From an uncultured Phocaeicola sp. (GTDB lineage Bacteria > Bacteroidota > Bacteroidia > Bacteroidales > Bacteroidaceae): 37,446 nt of DNA. Both the position numbers and the translations under genes were made by a program. Each line of letters starts with the position of its first letter. Position 1 is the stretch's first letter. Below are positions 25,207 to 33,705 of this stretch, piece by piece. The notes beneath the pieces were generated by a model. That model ran no database searches. It was not told the origin of the DNA and saw only the letters and a list, made by a program, of their open reading frames with translations. The stretch spans positions 1 to 37,446 of the forward strand of contig CANQSM010000027.1 in the NCBI GenBank assembly GCA_947626525.1, in the 5' to 3' direction.

Positions 25207-25315
25207 TCATAAAACTGAAGTTTGGCAGGTGAGGAGCTTTAGGGTGCGCGAAGTAGGGCGGACGGAATGTTTCGAATCTGAATTTGCCAAATGTGAATAA
25301 TTTAAGGTAAAGCTT

Positions 25316-26779
25316 ATGTTACTAAAACAAACAAAGATTGTGGCGTCTGTTTCCGATGAGCGCTGCGAGGTGGATTTTATTCAGGCATTGTTCAATGCCG
25401 GTATGAACGTAGTACGGATGAATACGGCTCATGCCAGTCGCGAGGGCTTTGAGAAACTGATTGCCAATGTACGTACGGTGTCTAATCGTATTGCCATATT
25501 GATGGATACAAAAGGTCCGGAAGTGCGGACTACTCCTTTGACCGGAGAGCCTATTCCTTTTCAGATAGGCGACAAGGTAAAAGTGGTGGGAGATCCGGAT
25601 AGGAGAACCACACGTGACTGTATCTCGGTTACTTACCCTCGTTTTGCGCATGATTTAAGTGTTGGGGAGAATATCCTGATAGATGACGGCGATTTGGATC
25701 TGAAGGTGGTGGATAAAACGGATGATACTTTGTTTTGCGAGGTGCAGAATGAAGCTATCTTGGGAAACCGGAAAAGTGTGAATGTACCTGGAGTACGTAT
25801 CAATCTGCCTTCTTTGACGGAGAAAGACCGTAATAACATACTATATGCCATAGAGAAAGATATTGATTTCATTGCTCACTCGTTTGTACGCAACAAACAG
25901 GATGTACTGGATATCCGGGAAATCCTCGATGCTCATCATAGCAATATCAAGATTATTGCGAAGATAGAGAATCAGGAGGGTGTGGACAATATCGATGAAA
26001 TATTGGAGGTAGCCGATGGAGTGATGGTAGCCCGGGGAGATTTGGGTATCGAGGTACCGCAGGAATGTATTCCGGGCATACAGCGTATCCTGATTCGTAA
26101 ATGTGTGATGGCGCGTAAACCGGTTATCGTGGCCACTCAGATGTTGCATACGATGATTAATAATCCGCGTCCTACCCGCGCGGAAGTGACGGATATAGCC
26201 AACGCTATATATTACCGTACGGATGCTTTGATGCTGAGCGGTGAAACGGCATACGGGAAATATCCGGTGGAGGCTGTCCGTACGATGACTACTATAGCGG
26301 CTCAGGCTGAAAAAGATAAACTGGCGGAGAACAACATACGCATTCCGTTGGAGGATAAATGCGATGTCACCGACTTCCTGGCCAAGCAGGCCGTGAAGGC
26401 TACGGCTAAAATGAATATCCGTGCCATTATTACGGATAGTTACAGTGGACGCACGGCTCGCAGCCTGGCGGCGTTCAGGGGACGCTATCCGGTGTTGGCC
26501 ATTTGCTATAATGAGAAGACCATGCGCCATCTGGCCCTTTCGTACGGTGTGGAGGCTATTTATATGCCTGAACTGGCCAACGGACAGGAATATTACTTTG
26601 CCGCATTGCGCAAGTTGTTGAAAGACGGAGTGATTAAGGAGGATGAAATGGTGGCTTACCTGAGCGGTGGAAAAGCGCAGACACATACGTCGTTCCTTGA
26701 AATCAATGTAGTGAGTGATGTGTTGAAATATGCCGAGTCTAGAGAGTATATTTTGCCGAACGAAAAGAGATATTTATAG
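25316..26779 (+). CDS. pyk: Pyruvate kinase
   Basis: A 487-residue pyruvate kinase (phosphoenolpyruvate + ADP to pyruvate + ATP). Conserved parts: KIVASVSDERCEVDFIQAL, AGMNVVRMNTAHAS (in place of the usual N-F-S-H-G), MDTKGPEVRT, IIAKIENQEGVDNIDEIL with the catalytic Lys, MVARGDLGIEVP, RPTRAEVTDIANAIYYRTDA, and LSGETAYGKYPVEAV. The allosteric C-terminal domain is complete. A TGAATTTG near 25279-25286 is a possible -7 element. Long frames on the opposite strand are shadows. Confidence 0.96.
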   Translation: MLLKQTKIVASVSDERCEVDFIQALFNAGMNVVRMNTAHASREGFEKLIANVRTVSNRIAILMDTKGPEVRTTPLTGEPIPFQIGDKVKVVGDPDRRTTRDCISVTYPRFAHDLSVGENILIDDGDLDLKVVDKTDDTLFCEVQNEAILGNRKSVNVPGVRINLPSLTEKDRNNILYAIEKDIDFIAHSFVRNKQDVLDIREILDAHHSNIKIIAKIENQEGVDNIDEILEVADGVMVARGDLGIEVPQECIPGIQRILIRKCVMARKPVIVATQMLHTMINNPRPTRAEVTDIANAIYYRTDALMLSGETAYGKYPVEAVRTMTTIAAQAEKDKLAENNIRIPLEDKCDVTDFLAKQAVKATAKMNIRAIITDSYSGRTARSLAAFRGRYPVLAICYNEKTMRHLALSYGVEAIYMPELANGQEYYFAALRKLLKDGVIKEDEMVAYLSGGKAQTHTSFLEINVVSDVLKYAESREYILPNEKRYL

Positions 26780-26935
26780 TTGCGTGACACGTTTCGGGTG
26801 TAAGGGCATGGTTTGGGCCTCTCACCCGGAGGGAAGCGTTGCCGGGCAGTGGCGGATTGTGAAGTCGAAAAATGACAGGAGAAAAAACAGGGCGTGACGA
26901 ATCGGGGTAAAAGTTTTGATTTTGGAGCAGGTAGC

Positions 26936-27574
26936 ATGGAAGAAACACCATCAATTGACGAATACATTTTACAGCATATCGATGAGGAAGGAACCTATTT
27001 GAAGGCGCTTTATCGGGATACGCATGTGAAGTTGCTGCGCCCGCGCATGGCTTCGGGACATTTGCAGGGACGGATGTTGAAGATGTTTGTCCGGATGGTT
27101 CGTCCCCGGCAGGTTCTCGAAATCGGTACGTATAGCGGATATTCCGCTCTTTGTCTGGCTGAAGGACTGGAAGAGGGAGCCATGCTTCATACTTTTGAGA
27201 TTAACGATGAGCAGGAGGACTTCACCCGTCCGTGGATAGATCGTTCGGAATATGCCGACAAGATAAAGTTTTATATAGGAGATGCGCTGGAAATCGTCCC
27301 GTCGATGGATGTGGAGTTTGATCTGGTTTTTGTGGATGGAGATAAGCGTAAATACATAGAATATTATGAGATGGTGCTAACGAAATTGTCCTCCGGAGGA
27401 TATATCATTGCGGATAACACGCTTTGGAACGGATATGTGTTGGAAACCCCTCGTCCTACCGATCGGCAGACCATCGGTATCAGAGCGTTTAACGATTGGG
27501 TAGCGGCTGACAGTCGGGTGGAGAAGGTGATTCTCCCGTTGCGCGACGGGTTGACCATTATCCGGAAGAAATAG
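26936..27574 (+). CDS. SAM-dependent O-methyltransferase
   Basis: A 212-residue class I methyltransferase of the catechol/caffeoyl-CoA O-methyltransferase family (Methyltransf_3). SAM binding is at VLEIGTYSGYSALCLAEGL (about 60-78). FVDGDKRKY (132-140) and IIADNTLWNG (157-166) carry the metal-binding Asp134, Asp160 and Asn161. The ATG at 26936 is preferred to a GTG at 26894 because the conserved helix begins with it. The substrate is unknown. It sits between pyk and rbfA in the usual Bacteroides order. Confidence 0.9.
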   Translation: MEETPSIDEYILQHIDEEGTYLKALYRDTHVKLLRPRMASGHLQGRMLKMFVRMVRPRQVLEIGTYSGYSALCLAEGLEEGAMLHTFEINDEQEDFTRPWIDRSEYADKIKFYIGDALEIVPSMDVEFDLVFVDGDKRKYIEYYEMVLTKLSSGGYIIADNTLWNGYVLETPRPTDRQTIGIRAFNDWVAADSRVEKVILPLRDGLTIIRKK

Positions 27575-27710
27575 CTCTCATGCGGATCGGGCAGGCTACT
27601 TGGAGCGGAGCCCGTGAAGCGGTCTTCCGAATAGGTCTCTGCAAAGTGGAAATGGTGAAGGAGAAGGCACGCATTTGAATTTGAATAAACAAACTAAAAC
27701 CAAAAAGAAT

Positions 27711-28046
27711 ATGGAAACAACGAGACAAAATAAGATTTCCCGTTTGATTCAGAAAGAGTTGAGCGAGATATTTCTGCTTCAGACGAAGGCTATGAACGGT
27801 GTCCTGGTGTCTGTCAGCGCGGTTCGTATCAGTCCGGACCTGAGTATGGCGCGCGTGTATCTGAGCGTGTTCCCCTCGAACCGTAACGAGGAGATTGTAA
27901 AGAATATCAATGCAAACATGAAGTCGATCCGTTACGAACTGGGTACCCGGATACGCTATCAGTTGCGCATCATTCCGGAACTGAAGTTCTTTGTAGACGA
28001 TTCGTTGGACTACCTTGAAAAGATTGATGAACTTTTAAAAAAGTGA
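27711..28046 (+). CDS. rbfA: Ribosome-binding factor A
   Basis: A 111-residue single-KH-like protein that binds the 30S subunit near helix 1 of 16S rRNA during late maturation and cold growth. METTRQNKISRLIQKELSEI and VSVSAVRISPDLSMARVYLSVF agree with RbfA, as does YELGTRIRYQLRIIPELKFFVDDSLDY near the end. The ATG at 27711 gives the normal family length; an earlier TTG at 27675 adds a Lys/Thr-rich stretch with no support. The last 4 bp overlap the start of the permease gene. Confidence 0.94.
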   Translation: METTRQNKISRLIQKELSEIFLLQTKAMNGVLVSVSAVRISPDLSMARVYLSVFPSNRNEEIVKNINANMKSIRYELGTRIRYQLRIIPELKFFVDDSLDYLEKIDELLKK

Positions 28047-29287
28047 ACCTCCCTTTTTATATAGCTAAAAGATACTTGTTCTCGAAAAAGTCGCACAATG
28101 CGATAAACATTATTTCGGGAATCTCGGTATGCGGCGTGGCATTGGCTACGCTTGCTTTGGTTTGTACCCTTTCCGTTTTCAATGGTTTTCGGGAATTGGT
28201 GGCCACCTTTTTTACGGCATTCGATCCGGAACTGAAAGTGATGGCAGTCAAGGGAAAAGTATTTGATGCGCAGGATGAACGGATAGCCCGTTTGCGTACC
28301 TTACCCGGTGTGGAAGTCTTTACCGAAGCGTTGGAGGAAAATGCCATGCTTCAATATAAGGGCAAGCAGGCGATGGTCGTCATAAAGGGGGTGGAAGATA
28401 ATTTTGAAGAGCTGACAGCCATTGACAGCATCCTTTACGGGAACGGGAAGTTTAGATTGCATGACGAGGTGGCAGACTACGGAGTGATGGGCATTCAGCT
28501 GGTTTCGGTGTTGGGGTCGGGCATTGCTTTTGTCGATCCGGTGGAGGTCTATGCGCCCAAGAGAGGGGAGAAGGTCAATATGGCCAATCCGTCGGCCGCT
28601 TTCACACAGGAGTATCTTTTTTCTCCGGAAGTGGTATTTGCCGTCAACCAGCAAAAGTATGATGCTTCGTATGTGCTTACCTCGCTCGATTTTGCCCGCC
28701 GTCTCTTTGGCTATGAGACTGAAGTCTCTTCCGTAGAGTTGAAATTGGAACCCGGACAGGACTTGGAAAGGATGAAGGGGGAAATCAGGCGGATAGTGGG
28801 AGATGATTTCATGGTGATGGACCGGTATGAGCAGCAGGCGGATGTGTTTCGCATCATGGAGATAGAAAAGCTGATTTCTTACTTTTTCCTTACGTTTATA
28901 TTGGTGATAGCCTGTTTCAACGTGATAGGTTCCCTGTCGATGTTGATTATCGATAAGAAGCAGGATGTACGGACCTTGCGTAATCTGGGGGCGGACGACC
29001 GGATTATCGTACGCGTTTTTCTGTTCGAAGGCCGGATGATATCCCTTTTCGGCGCGCTTATCGGTATAGCTTTAGGATTGTTGCTTTGTTTCATCCAGCA
29101 GCATTTCGGAGTAATTACCTTGGGCGCTACGGCCGACAGTTTTGTGGTCAATGCCTATCCGGTAAGTGTTCATTGGCAGGATGTCCTGCTCGTTTTTGTC
29201 ACGGTATTGTGCACCGGATTCTTGGCTGTATGGTATCCGGTGCGTTACCTGAGCCGGCGACTGTTGGGGCAGCCGGATAAAATATAG
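28043..29287 (+). CDS. LolC/LolE-type ABC transporter permease
   Basis: A 414-residue MacB/LolE permease. The N-terminal segment MNLPFYIAKRYLFSKKSHNAINIISGISVCGVALATLAL is the diagnostic start of lipoprotein-releasing permeases. A periplasmic domain of about 215 residues follows, then three membrane segments (YFFLTFILVIACFNVIGSLSML, ISLFGALIGIALGLLL, VLLVFVTVLCTGFLAVW). Family role: release of lipoproteins from the inner membrane with an ATPase partner encoded elsewhere. Start is a GTG overlapping the rbfA stop by 4 bp. Confidence 0.9.
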   Translation: MNLPFYIAKRYLFSKKSHNAINIISGISVCGVALATLALVCTLSVFNGFRELVATFFTAFDPELKVMAVKGKVFDAQDERIARLRTLPGVEVFTEALEENAMLQYKGKQAMVVIKGVEDNFEELTAIDSILYGNGKFRLHDEVADYGVMGIQLVSVLGSGIAFVDPVEVYAPKRGEKVNMANPSAAFTQEYLFSPEVVFAVNQQKYDASYVLTSLDFARRLFGYETEVSSVELKLEPGQDLERMKGEIRRIVGDDFMVMDRYEQQADVFRIMEIEKLISYFFLTFILVIACFNVIGSLSMLIIDKKQDVRTLRNLGADDRIIVRVFLFEGRMISLFGALIGIALGLLLCFIQQHFGVITLGATADSFVVNAYPVSVHWQDVLLVFVTVLCTGFLAVWYPVRYLSRRLLGQPDKI

Positions 29288-29489
29288 CTATATGTGAGTA
29301 TTTAAACAATGGAACACTCCCTTTTTCTTTTGCGGCTGTGGAGTGTGATGAGGCTGTTCGGGTTCGTTGGAAAGGCGTGTCTGAAGGCTTGGGAATGGTT
29401 GGGGCGGCGGAAAAGGGCCCCTTGGTGTCATGACAATCGGATAACGGATGAGGCAGCGGCCGGACGGTGAGGGAGGCAGTCAGCGGATA

Positions 29490-29615
29490 ACCATTGCGAT
29501 GCCTGTTGGATGACTGTTGCAACAGGAATTGAATAACTATTGCAACAGTTGTAGCAAGGCGTATGCAACGGTTGTTGCAAGGCGTATGCGACGACTGTCG
29601 CAACCGTATGGAGCC
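29490..29615. repeat. Degenerate short tandem repeat around TTGCAAC
   Basis: Units of about 22-23 bp with the theme TATGCAACGGTTGTTGCAAG recur four to five times with drift (TGTTGCAACAG, TATTGCAACAGTTGTAGC, TGCAACGGTTGTTGCAAGGC, TGCGACGACTGTCGCAACC). Each holds a small TTGCAA or TCGCA dyad. Frames on the minus strand across it translate to repetitive Thr/Val/Asn runs and are not genes. The remainder of 29288-29880 holds nothing further that I can support. Confidence 0.6.
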
Positions 29616-29884
29616 GGTCGTGGCGTTGGTAGACGCCTGATGAGGCCTCCCATACATATTTGTCCTCTTTTCTCATAGGCGGGATACTCCTGAATAGAGC
29701 GGTGCTATCGGTGTAGGGAGAAATATTATTTCAAGTCTGAAAGGGGATCGCTTATGCGCATTCGTACTTGTTTTATTTCGAACTCACGTCATAATGCATT
29801 GGTAGTTGGAAGGTGTAAGAAAGCGGATTAGATACTTAGAAAATAATTTATTGTTAAAATGTTATGGCTTTTTTATGAAAAATT

Positions 29885-29914
29885 ATTGCGTTTGGCATTT
29901 TTTGTTTATTTTTG
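29885..29914 (+). promoter_or_regulatory. ompA promoter with a leader of about 150 nt
   Basis: ATTG (29885-29888), 18 bp, then TATTTTTG (29907-29914), a full -7 match. Start near 29921 gives an untranslated leader of about 150 nt before the ATG at 30072, long compared with other genes here. No riboswitch class is recognised in it. Confidence 0.55.
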
Positions 29915-30071
29915 CCGAGAATTAAAGTGCGCATTGGATAAGTACGCCTCATGTGAAACGGGAAAGTATCCATTTAAAAGCGATTGCTTAAAACATTTTA
30001 GTTCCTATATGCGTTATTAATGAGAGTTGATGGCAATATAATTGAATAGTGATTTATTAATAGAAAGAAGT

Positions 30072-31166
30072 ATGAAAAAGTTAATGATTGCACTAGCTGT
30101 GGCTAGTTTGTCTACTGTTGCTTTGGCTCAGGAGACTGTCGGAGTTGCTGAAGTACCTACCGAGAAGTACAGTGTCTCAACAAACTCATTTTGGAGCAAT
30201 TGGTTCTTGTCTGTTGGCGGTGATTATATCACTACTTCTCCGCGTGGGGAAGATTGGAGCCTGTTGAAAGGTAAAAACAGCCAGTTCGGTGTGAATGTAG
30301 CTTTAGGCAAATGGTTCACTCCTGGTTTGGGATTGCGTTTCAAATATAATACTTGGAAAGGTAAGTATGAAGATGAGAAATTCAATTTGCAGATGTTCCG
30401 TTTGGACGCTATGTTCAATTTGAGTAACATGCTTTGTGGTTATAGCGATACACGTGTATGGAACGTTATTCCTTTCCTTGGATTCGGTGACGTGAAAAGC
30501 AGAGGTATGGCTTATGATTTTGGTTTGCAATCAAGTTGGAGACTGAGCAAACGTATGAATGTCTTTGCGGAGGCTTCATTTGCATTGGCTGATAAGCATG
30601 GTAAGGTATTTAAGTTTAAAAATAGCTATGATAAATTCGTTGATTTGTCTGTTGGCTTGGCTTTCAACCTTGGAAGCACGGGTTTCAAGAAAACTCCGGA
30701 CGTAGACGCTTTGATGGCTTTGAATGCAGCTCAGCTTGATGCCTTGAATTCTGCTTTGGCTGCTCAACAGGCAGAAAATGCGAAGTTGAAATCTGATTTG
30801 GCTAAAAAGCCAAAAGAAGTTGTCAAGACTAATACTGTAAAAGAAATTCTTGCAGCTCCTCAATCCGTATTCTTCAACATCGGTTCTTCTCAGATTGCAT
30901 CTAAGAAAGAAATCGTTAACCTCCAGGCTTTGGCTGATATGGTGAAAGAGACAAGTGCTAAGTTGAGAATTACCGGTTATGCTGACAGTGCGACAGGTAG
31001 CGCAGCTTACAACCAGACTTTGAGTGAGAAGCGTGCCAACAGAGTGGCTGACGAGCTGGTTAAATTAGGTGTAAGCCGTGATAATCTGATTGTTGAAGGT
31101 AAGGGTGGCGTAGCTACTTTGAAACCGAACTCATATAACCGTCGCGTTATCATTGAAGCTGAATAA
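30072..31166 (+). CDS. ompA: OmpA family outer-membrane protein
   Basis: A 364-residue protein with a type I signal peptide (MKKLMIALAVASLSTVALA, cut before Gln20). Residues about 30-205 form an 8-strand barrel-like domain with alternate aromatic strands (NWFLSVGGDYITTS, GLGLRFKYNTWKG, VWNVIPFLGFGDVK). A linker with an Ala/Leu/Gln heptad (LMALNAAQLDALNSALAAQQ) runs to about 265. The C-terminal OmpA domain (FNIGSSQIAS, LRITGYADSATGSAAYNQTLSEKRA, NRVADEL) binds peptidoglycan. The start at 30072 removes ten non-signal residues from the longer frame. It is a single gene with its own promoter; the IS remnant begins 27 bp after its stop. Confidence 0.93.
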   Translation: MKKLMIALAVASLSTVALAQETVGVAEVPTEKYSVSTNSFWSNWFLSVGGDYITTSPRGEDWSLLKGKNSQFGVNVALGKWFTPGLGLRFKYNTWKGKYEDEKFNLQMFRLDAMFNLSNMLCGYSDTRVWNVIPFLGFGDVKSRGMAYDFGLQSSWRLSKRMNVFAEASFALADKHGKVFKFKNSYDKFVDLSVGLAFNLGSTGFKKTPDVDALMALNAAQLDALNSALAAQQAENAKLKSDLAKKPKEVVKTNTVKEILAAPQSVFFNIGSSQIASKKEIVNLQALADMVKETSAKLRITGYADSATGSAAYNQTLSEKRANRVADELVKLGVSRDNLIVEGKGGVATLKPNSYNRRVIIEAE

Positions 31167-31193
31167 TTATTGCTCTTAATTAGAACTATAGAA

Positions 31194-31936
31194 GAGGCTG
31201 TCTCAAAGTGAAGTGCACCCCAAAAGTTAGACATAAAACTTTTGGGGTGTTTTTTATGAAATACGGTTACGAACAAAGATCCGTCATCGTTGACCGTGTA
31301 AAACAAGGCGCGGCAATAGCTCACTTGTATACAAAGGTGAGGTTGGCAAGATAGCCCCAAACATGATAGGCTGGGATTTTACGGCAGAAGCCCCAAACCG
31401 CAAATGGGCAACAGATGTAACACGGATAAAAATCGGTTCTGTCAAACTTTATCTTTCTCCGATATTGGATATATTCAACGGCGAGATAATATCATACAAC
31501 ATCTCCCGGAAACCAAAATATGGAACAGATATGCGATATGTTGGATAAAGCGTTCACAAGGTTCGATAGTCTTGACGGACTTATACTCCATTCTGATCAA
31601 GGATGGCAATGCCGGCACTATGGCTATCGCAAGCGTCTTGAAGAACATCATATAGTGCAAAGCATGTCCCGTAAGGGCAACTGCCTTGACAACGCTATGG
31701 CGGAGGATCTCTTTGGGATTATGAAGTCGGAACGTTTATATGCCGAAAATTTTGAATCGGCACCAACCTTTATAAAGGCTTTGGATAACTATATCGAATA
31801 TTATAAATAATAAAAGAATCAAAAACCGGTTAAATGGAAAGAGTCCGGTACAATACCGAACTCTTTCTATTACGGGATAATGTTTAACATATTCAACTTT
31901 TTGGGGTCACTTCAAGTCTTATTTTGAGACAGCCTC
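31194..31936 (+). mobile_element. Decayed IS3-family element with two nested terminal repeats
   Basis: Outer ends GAGGCTGTCTCAAA (31194-31207) and its complement (31923-31936) enclose inner IS3-like ends TGAAGTGCACCCC (from 31209) and complement TCACTTCA (to 31914). A hairpin CCCCAAAAGTT/AACTTTTGGGG follows the left end (31219-31247). The whole is only 743 bp, too short for an intact IS3 element, and the transposase is broken. No target duplication is clear. It sits between convergent ompA and susD. Confidence 0.75.
31258..31810 (+). pseudogene. Broken IS3-family transposase
   Basis: The first about 30 codons (MKYGYEQRSVIVDRVKQG) are the start of OrfA. They run into a later part of OrfB (GEVGKIAPNMIGWDF) in another frame, so a central part of both frames is deleted. 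The rve-type catalytic domain follows: NRKWATDVTRIK with the first Asp, LILHSDQGWQ with the second, and NAMAEDLFGIMKSE with Glu. A single added A near 31510-31516 shifts the frame inside the domain (SRKPKYGTDM versus NMEQICDML). Not functional. Confidence 0.85.
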
Positions 31937-31967
31937 ATGAGAATCGATTGTGAAATAGAATGTTTAT

Positions 31968-33683
31968 TTAATTACTTGTTGGTGGGGTCCAGTCTAATGT
32001 CAGCGGAGCGCTGACGTTGTTCGGATTTTGTTCCAGTAAGGTGTTGGAACTGATGTCTCCGGAAGGAATCTTCCACAACCAGCTCTTGGTAGGTTTGTGC
32101 GTCATCGGATAGCTAAAGAATACTTTCTGGCGAGAAGTCTCCATGCCTGGTACTAATTCAATATTCTGTTTCCATATTTGGTAACTTCTGTTGGCAACCT
32201 TTTCCACTCTGTCACCTAATACGCCTTTACGAAGCTCATCGAAATAGATTTTACCTTCACCCACGAATTCCCATATACGTTCCTGTAAAATGGCATCATC
32301 CATCTCTTTCTGCCCCATGGCAGGCAGAGGATCCAACCCGGCACGGGTATGTACCTCATTCAGTTCTGCCAATCCATCACCAGCTTGCAGTAAGTTTGCT
32401 GCTTCTGCATAGTTGAGTAAGACCTCGGCATAGCGTAATTGTGGGAAGTTGACTGCGGCAAGTTCATTTTGTGTAGCCACATCTGCCCATGGGTCTATGT
32501 ATTTAGCATTGATAAGCGTTGTGAGGGAATATTTATCTTCGCAAAGATATGGTTTACCATCGGAGCCATTCCATGTCTCTGTTTCCAAATCATAAGCATA
32601 GTGTATGTCATTCTTATTAGTAAATTCCGTCAAAAGTATATTGCGGCGTTCATCTTTGGCATTGTATGATTTGTATACATCCGTAGTAGGTCCAAAGCGG
32701 CAATAGTAAGCTCCTGCAACTACCTTGCCATCTTTCTTCATACCGCCATAGATACCAAAGTCGGTGCTCATGCCATTATTGTTATCTTTGCCATTATAAT
32801 ATTGGAGTTCAAAAATGGATTCTTTGTTGTTTTTAGCATCCTTGTTGTTCCAATACCACAAGTCATCATAAGATTTCACTAATTCATATTTATCTTTCTT
32901 GGCTTCGTCAATCACGTAACCGCTGTATTGTTTACTTAAAAGCAATTCATCTTTGTTGGCAGCCAAGTTATCTTCGTTGTCGATGGTAGCTTTATAGAGG
33001 TAAGCTTCACCCAGCAGAGCATGGCAGGCACTCTTATTGGCACGCCAATTTTCGTAACCGCTGGTTCCTTTATAAGGAAGCAATCCATCGGCATCCTTCA
33101 AATCTTGAAAAATGCGTTCCCATACTTCCGCTACCGTAGCACGAGGTACTTTTAATCCGTTAAGTCCTTCGGTATATTCCAGAGGAATGGGACAACCGCC
33201 ATAGATGCGTACGATATGATAAAGCGAGTAAGCACGCAGGAAAAGAGCCTGACCTTTAATCCAGTTCTTTTTTGTTCCATCCATCTCTATACTTTCTACA
33301 CGGCCCAATACGATATTTGCATTGTTGATGGTGGCAAAACCCTTATTCCATACATCGGAGAATGTGTTGTTGATATTGTCCATATCCGACCATGTGTTGC
33401 GATAGTGATTCTGAGACTCTTTACGGTAATTCGCTTCACCTACATCGGTCAATATTTCCAATGGGGCAATATAATTACGTGCACTACCCGCCATATTGCG
33501 GTATGCATGGTAAGTGTTGTTTAATGCAGCATTGATATCTCCTTCAGTCTTATAGAAGTTATCTGGGTCGATGAACGTGTATGGATTTTCATCCAAATCG
33601 GTACAGCCGATGTACATTGTGGCAGTTAAAGCCATGGTACCGAAGACTGTATATTTCTTTAATTGTGATAATATTGTATTCAT
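31968..33683 (-). CDS. SusD/RagB family glycan-binding lipoprotein
   Basis: A 571-residue surface lipoprotein with an SpII leader (MNTILSQLKKYTVFGTMALT, lipobox MYIGC, Cys27). TDLDENPYTFIDPDNFYKTE and DINAALNNTYHAYR are the standard SusD start. TPR-like helices follow (KNWIKGQALFLRAYSLYHIV, ACHALLGEAYLYKATI) and the C-terminal RagB part with FPQLRYAEVLLNYAEAANLL and ERIWEFVGEGKIYFDELRKG. It caps the SusC transporter and binds the incoming glycan or peptide. No glycoside hydrolase gene follows: the IS remnant begins 32 bp past its stop. Its start lies 22 bp after the susC stop. Ligand unknown. Confidence 0.95.
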   Translation of the reverse strand: MNTILSQLKKYTVFGTMALTATMYIGCTDLDENPYTFIDPDNFYKTEGDINAALNNTYHAYRNMAGSARNYIAPLEILTDVGEANYRKESQNHYRNTWSDMDNINNTFSDVWNKGFATINNANIVLGRVESIEMDGTKKNWIKGQALFLRAYSLYHIVRIYGGCPIPLEYTEGLNGLKVPRATVAEVWERIFQDLKDADGLLPYKGTSGYENWRANKSACHALLGEAYLYKATIDNEDNLAANKDELLLSKQYSGYVIDEAKKDKYELVKSYDDLWYWNNKDAKNNKESIFELQYYNGKDNNNGMSTDFGIYGGMKKDGKVVAGAYYCRFGPTTDVYKSYNAKDERRNILLTEFTNKNDIHYAYDLETETWNGSDGKPYLCEDKYSLTTLINAKYIDPWADVATQNELAAVNFPQLRYAEVLLNYAEAANLLQAGDGLAELNEVHTRAGLDPLPAMGQKEMDDAILQERIWEFVGEGKIYFDELRKGVLGDRVEKVANRSYQIWKQNIELVPGMETSRQKVFFSYPMTHKPTKSWLWKIPSGDISSNTLLEQNPNNVSAPLTLDWTPPTSN

Positions 33684-33705
33684 AGATAATTTTTTGTTTT
33701 ATAAA

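Noticed and set aside
25841-26686. A 281-codon leftward frame inside pyk
   Set aside because: Shadow of a strongly conserved gene on the other strand; composition is atypical.
26780-26935. GGGTG...CACCC pairing between pyk and the methyltransferase gene as a terminator
   Set aside because: Only a 5-bp stem with a long loop and no T-run.
29199-29676. Leftward frames of 152 and 82 codons across the TTGCAAC repeat
   Set aside because: Low-complexity translation from tandem repeats; one runs into the permease gene.
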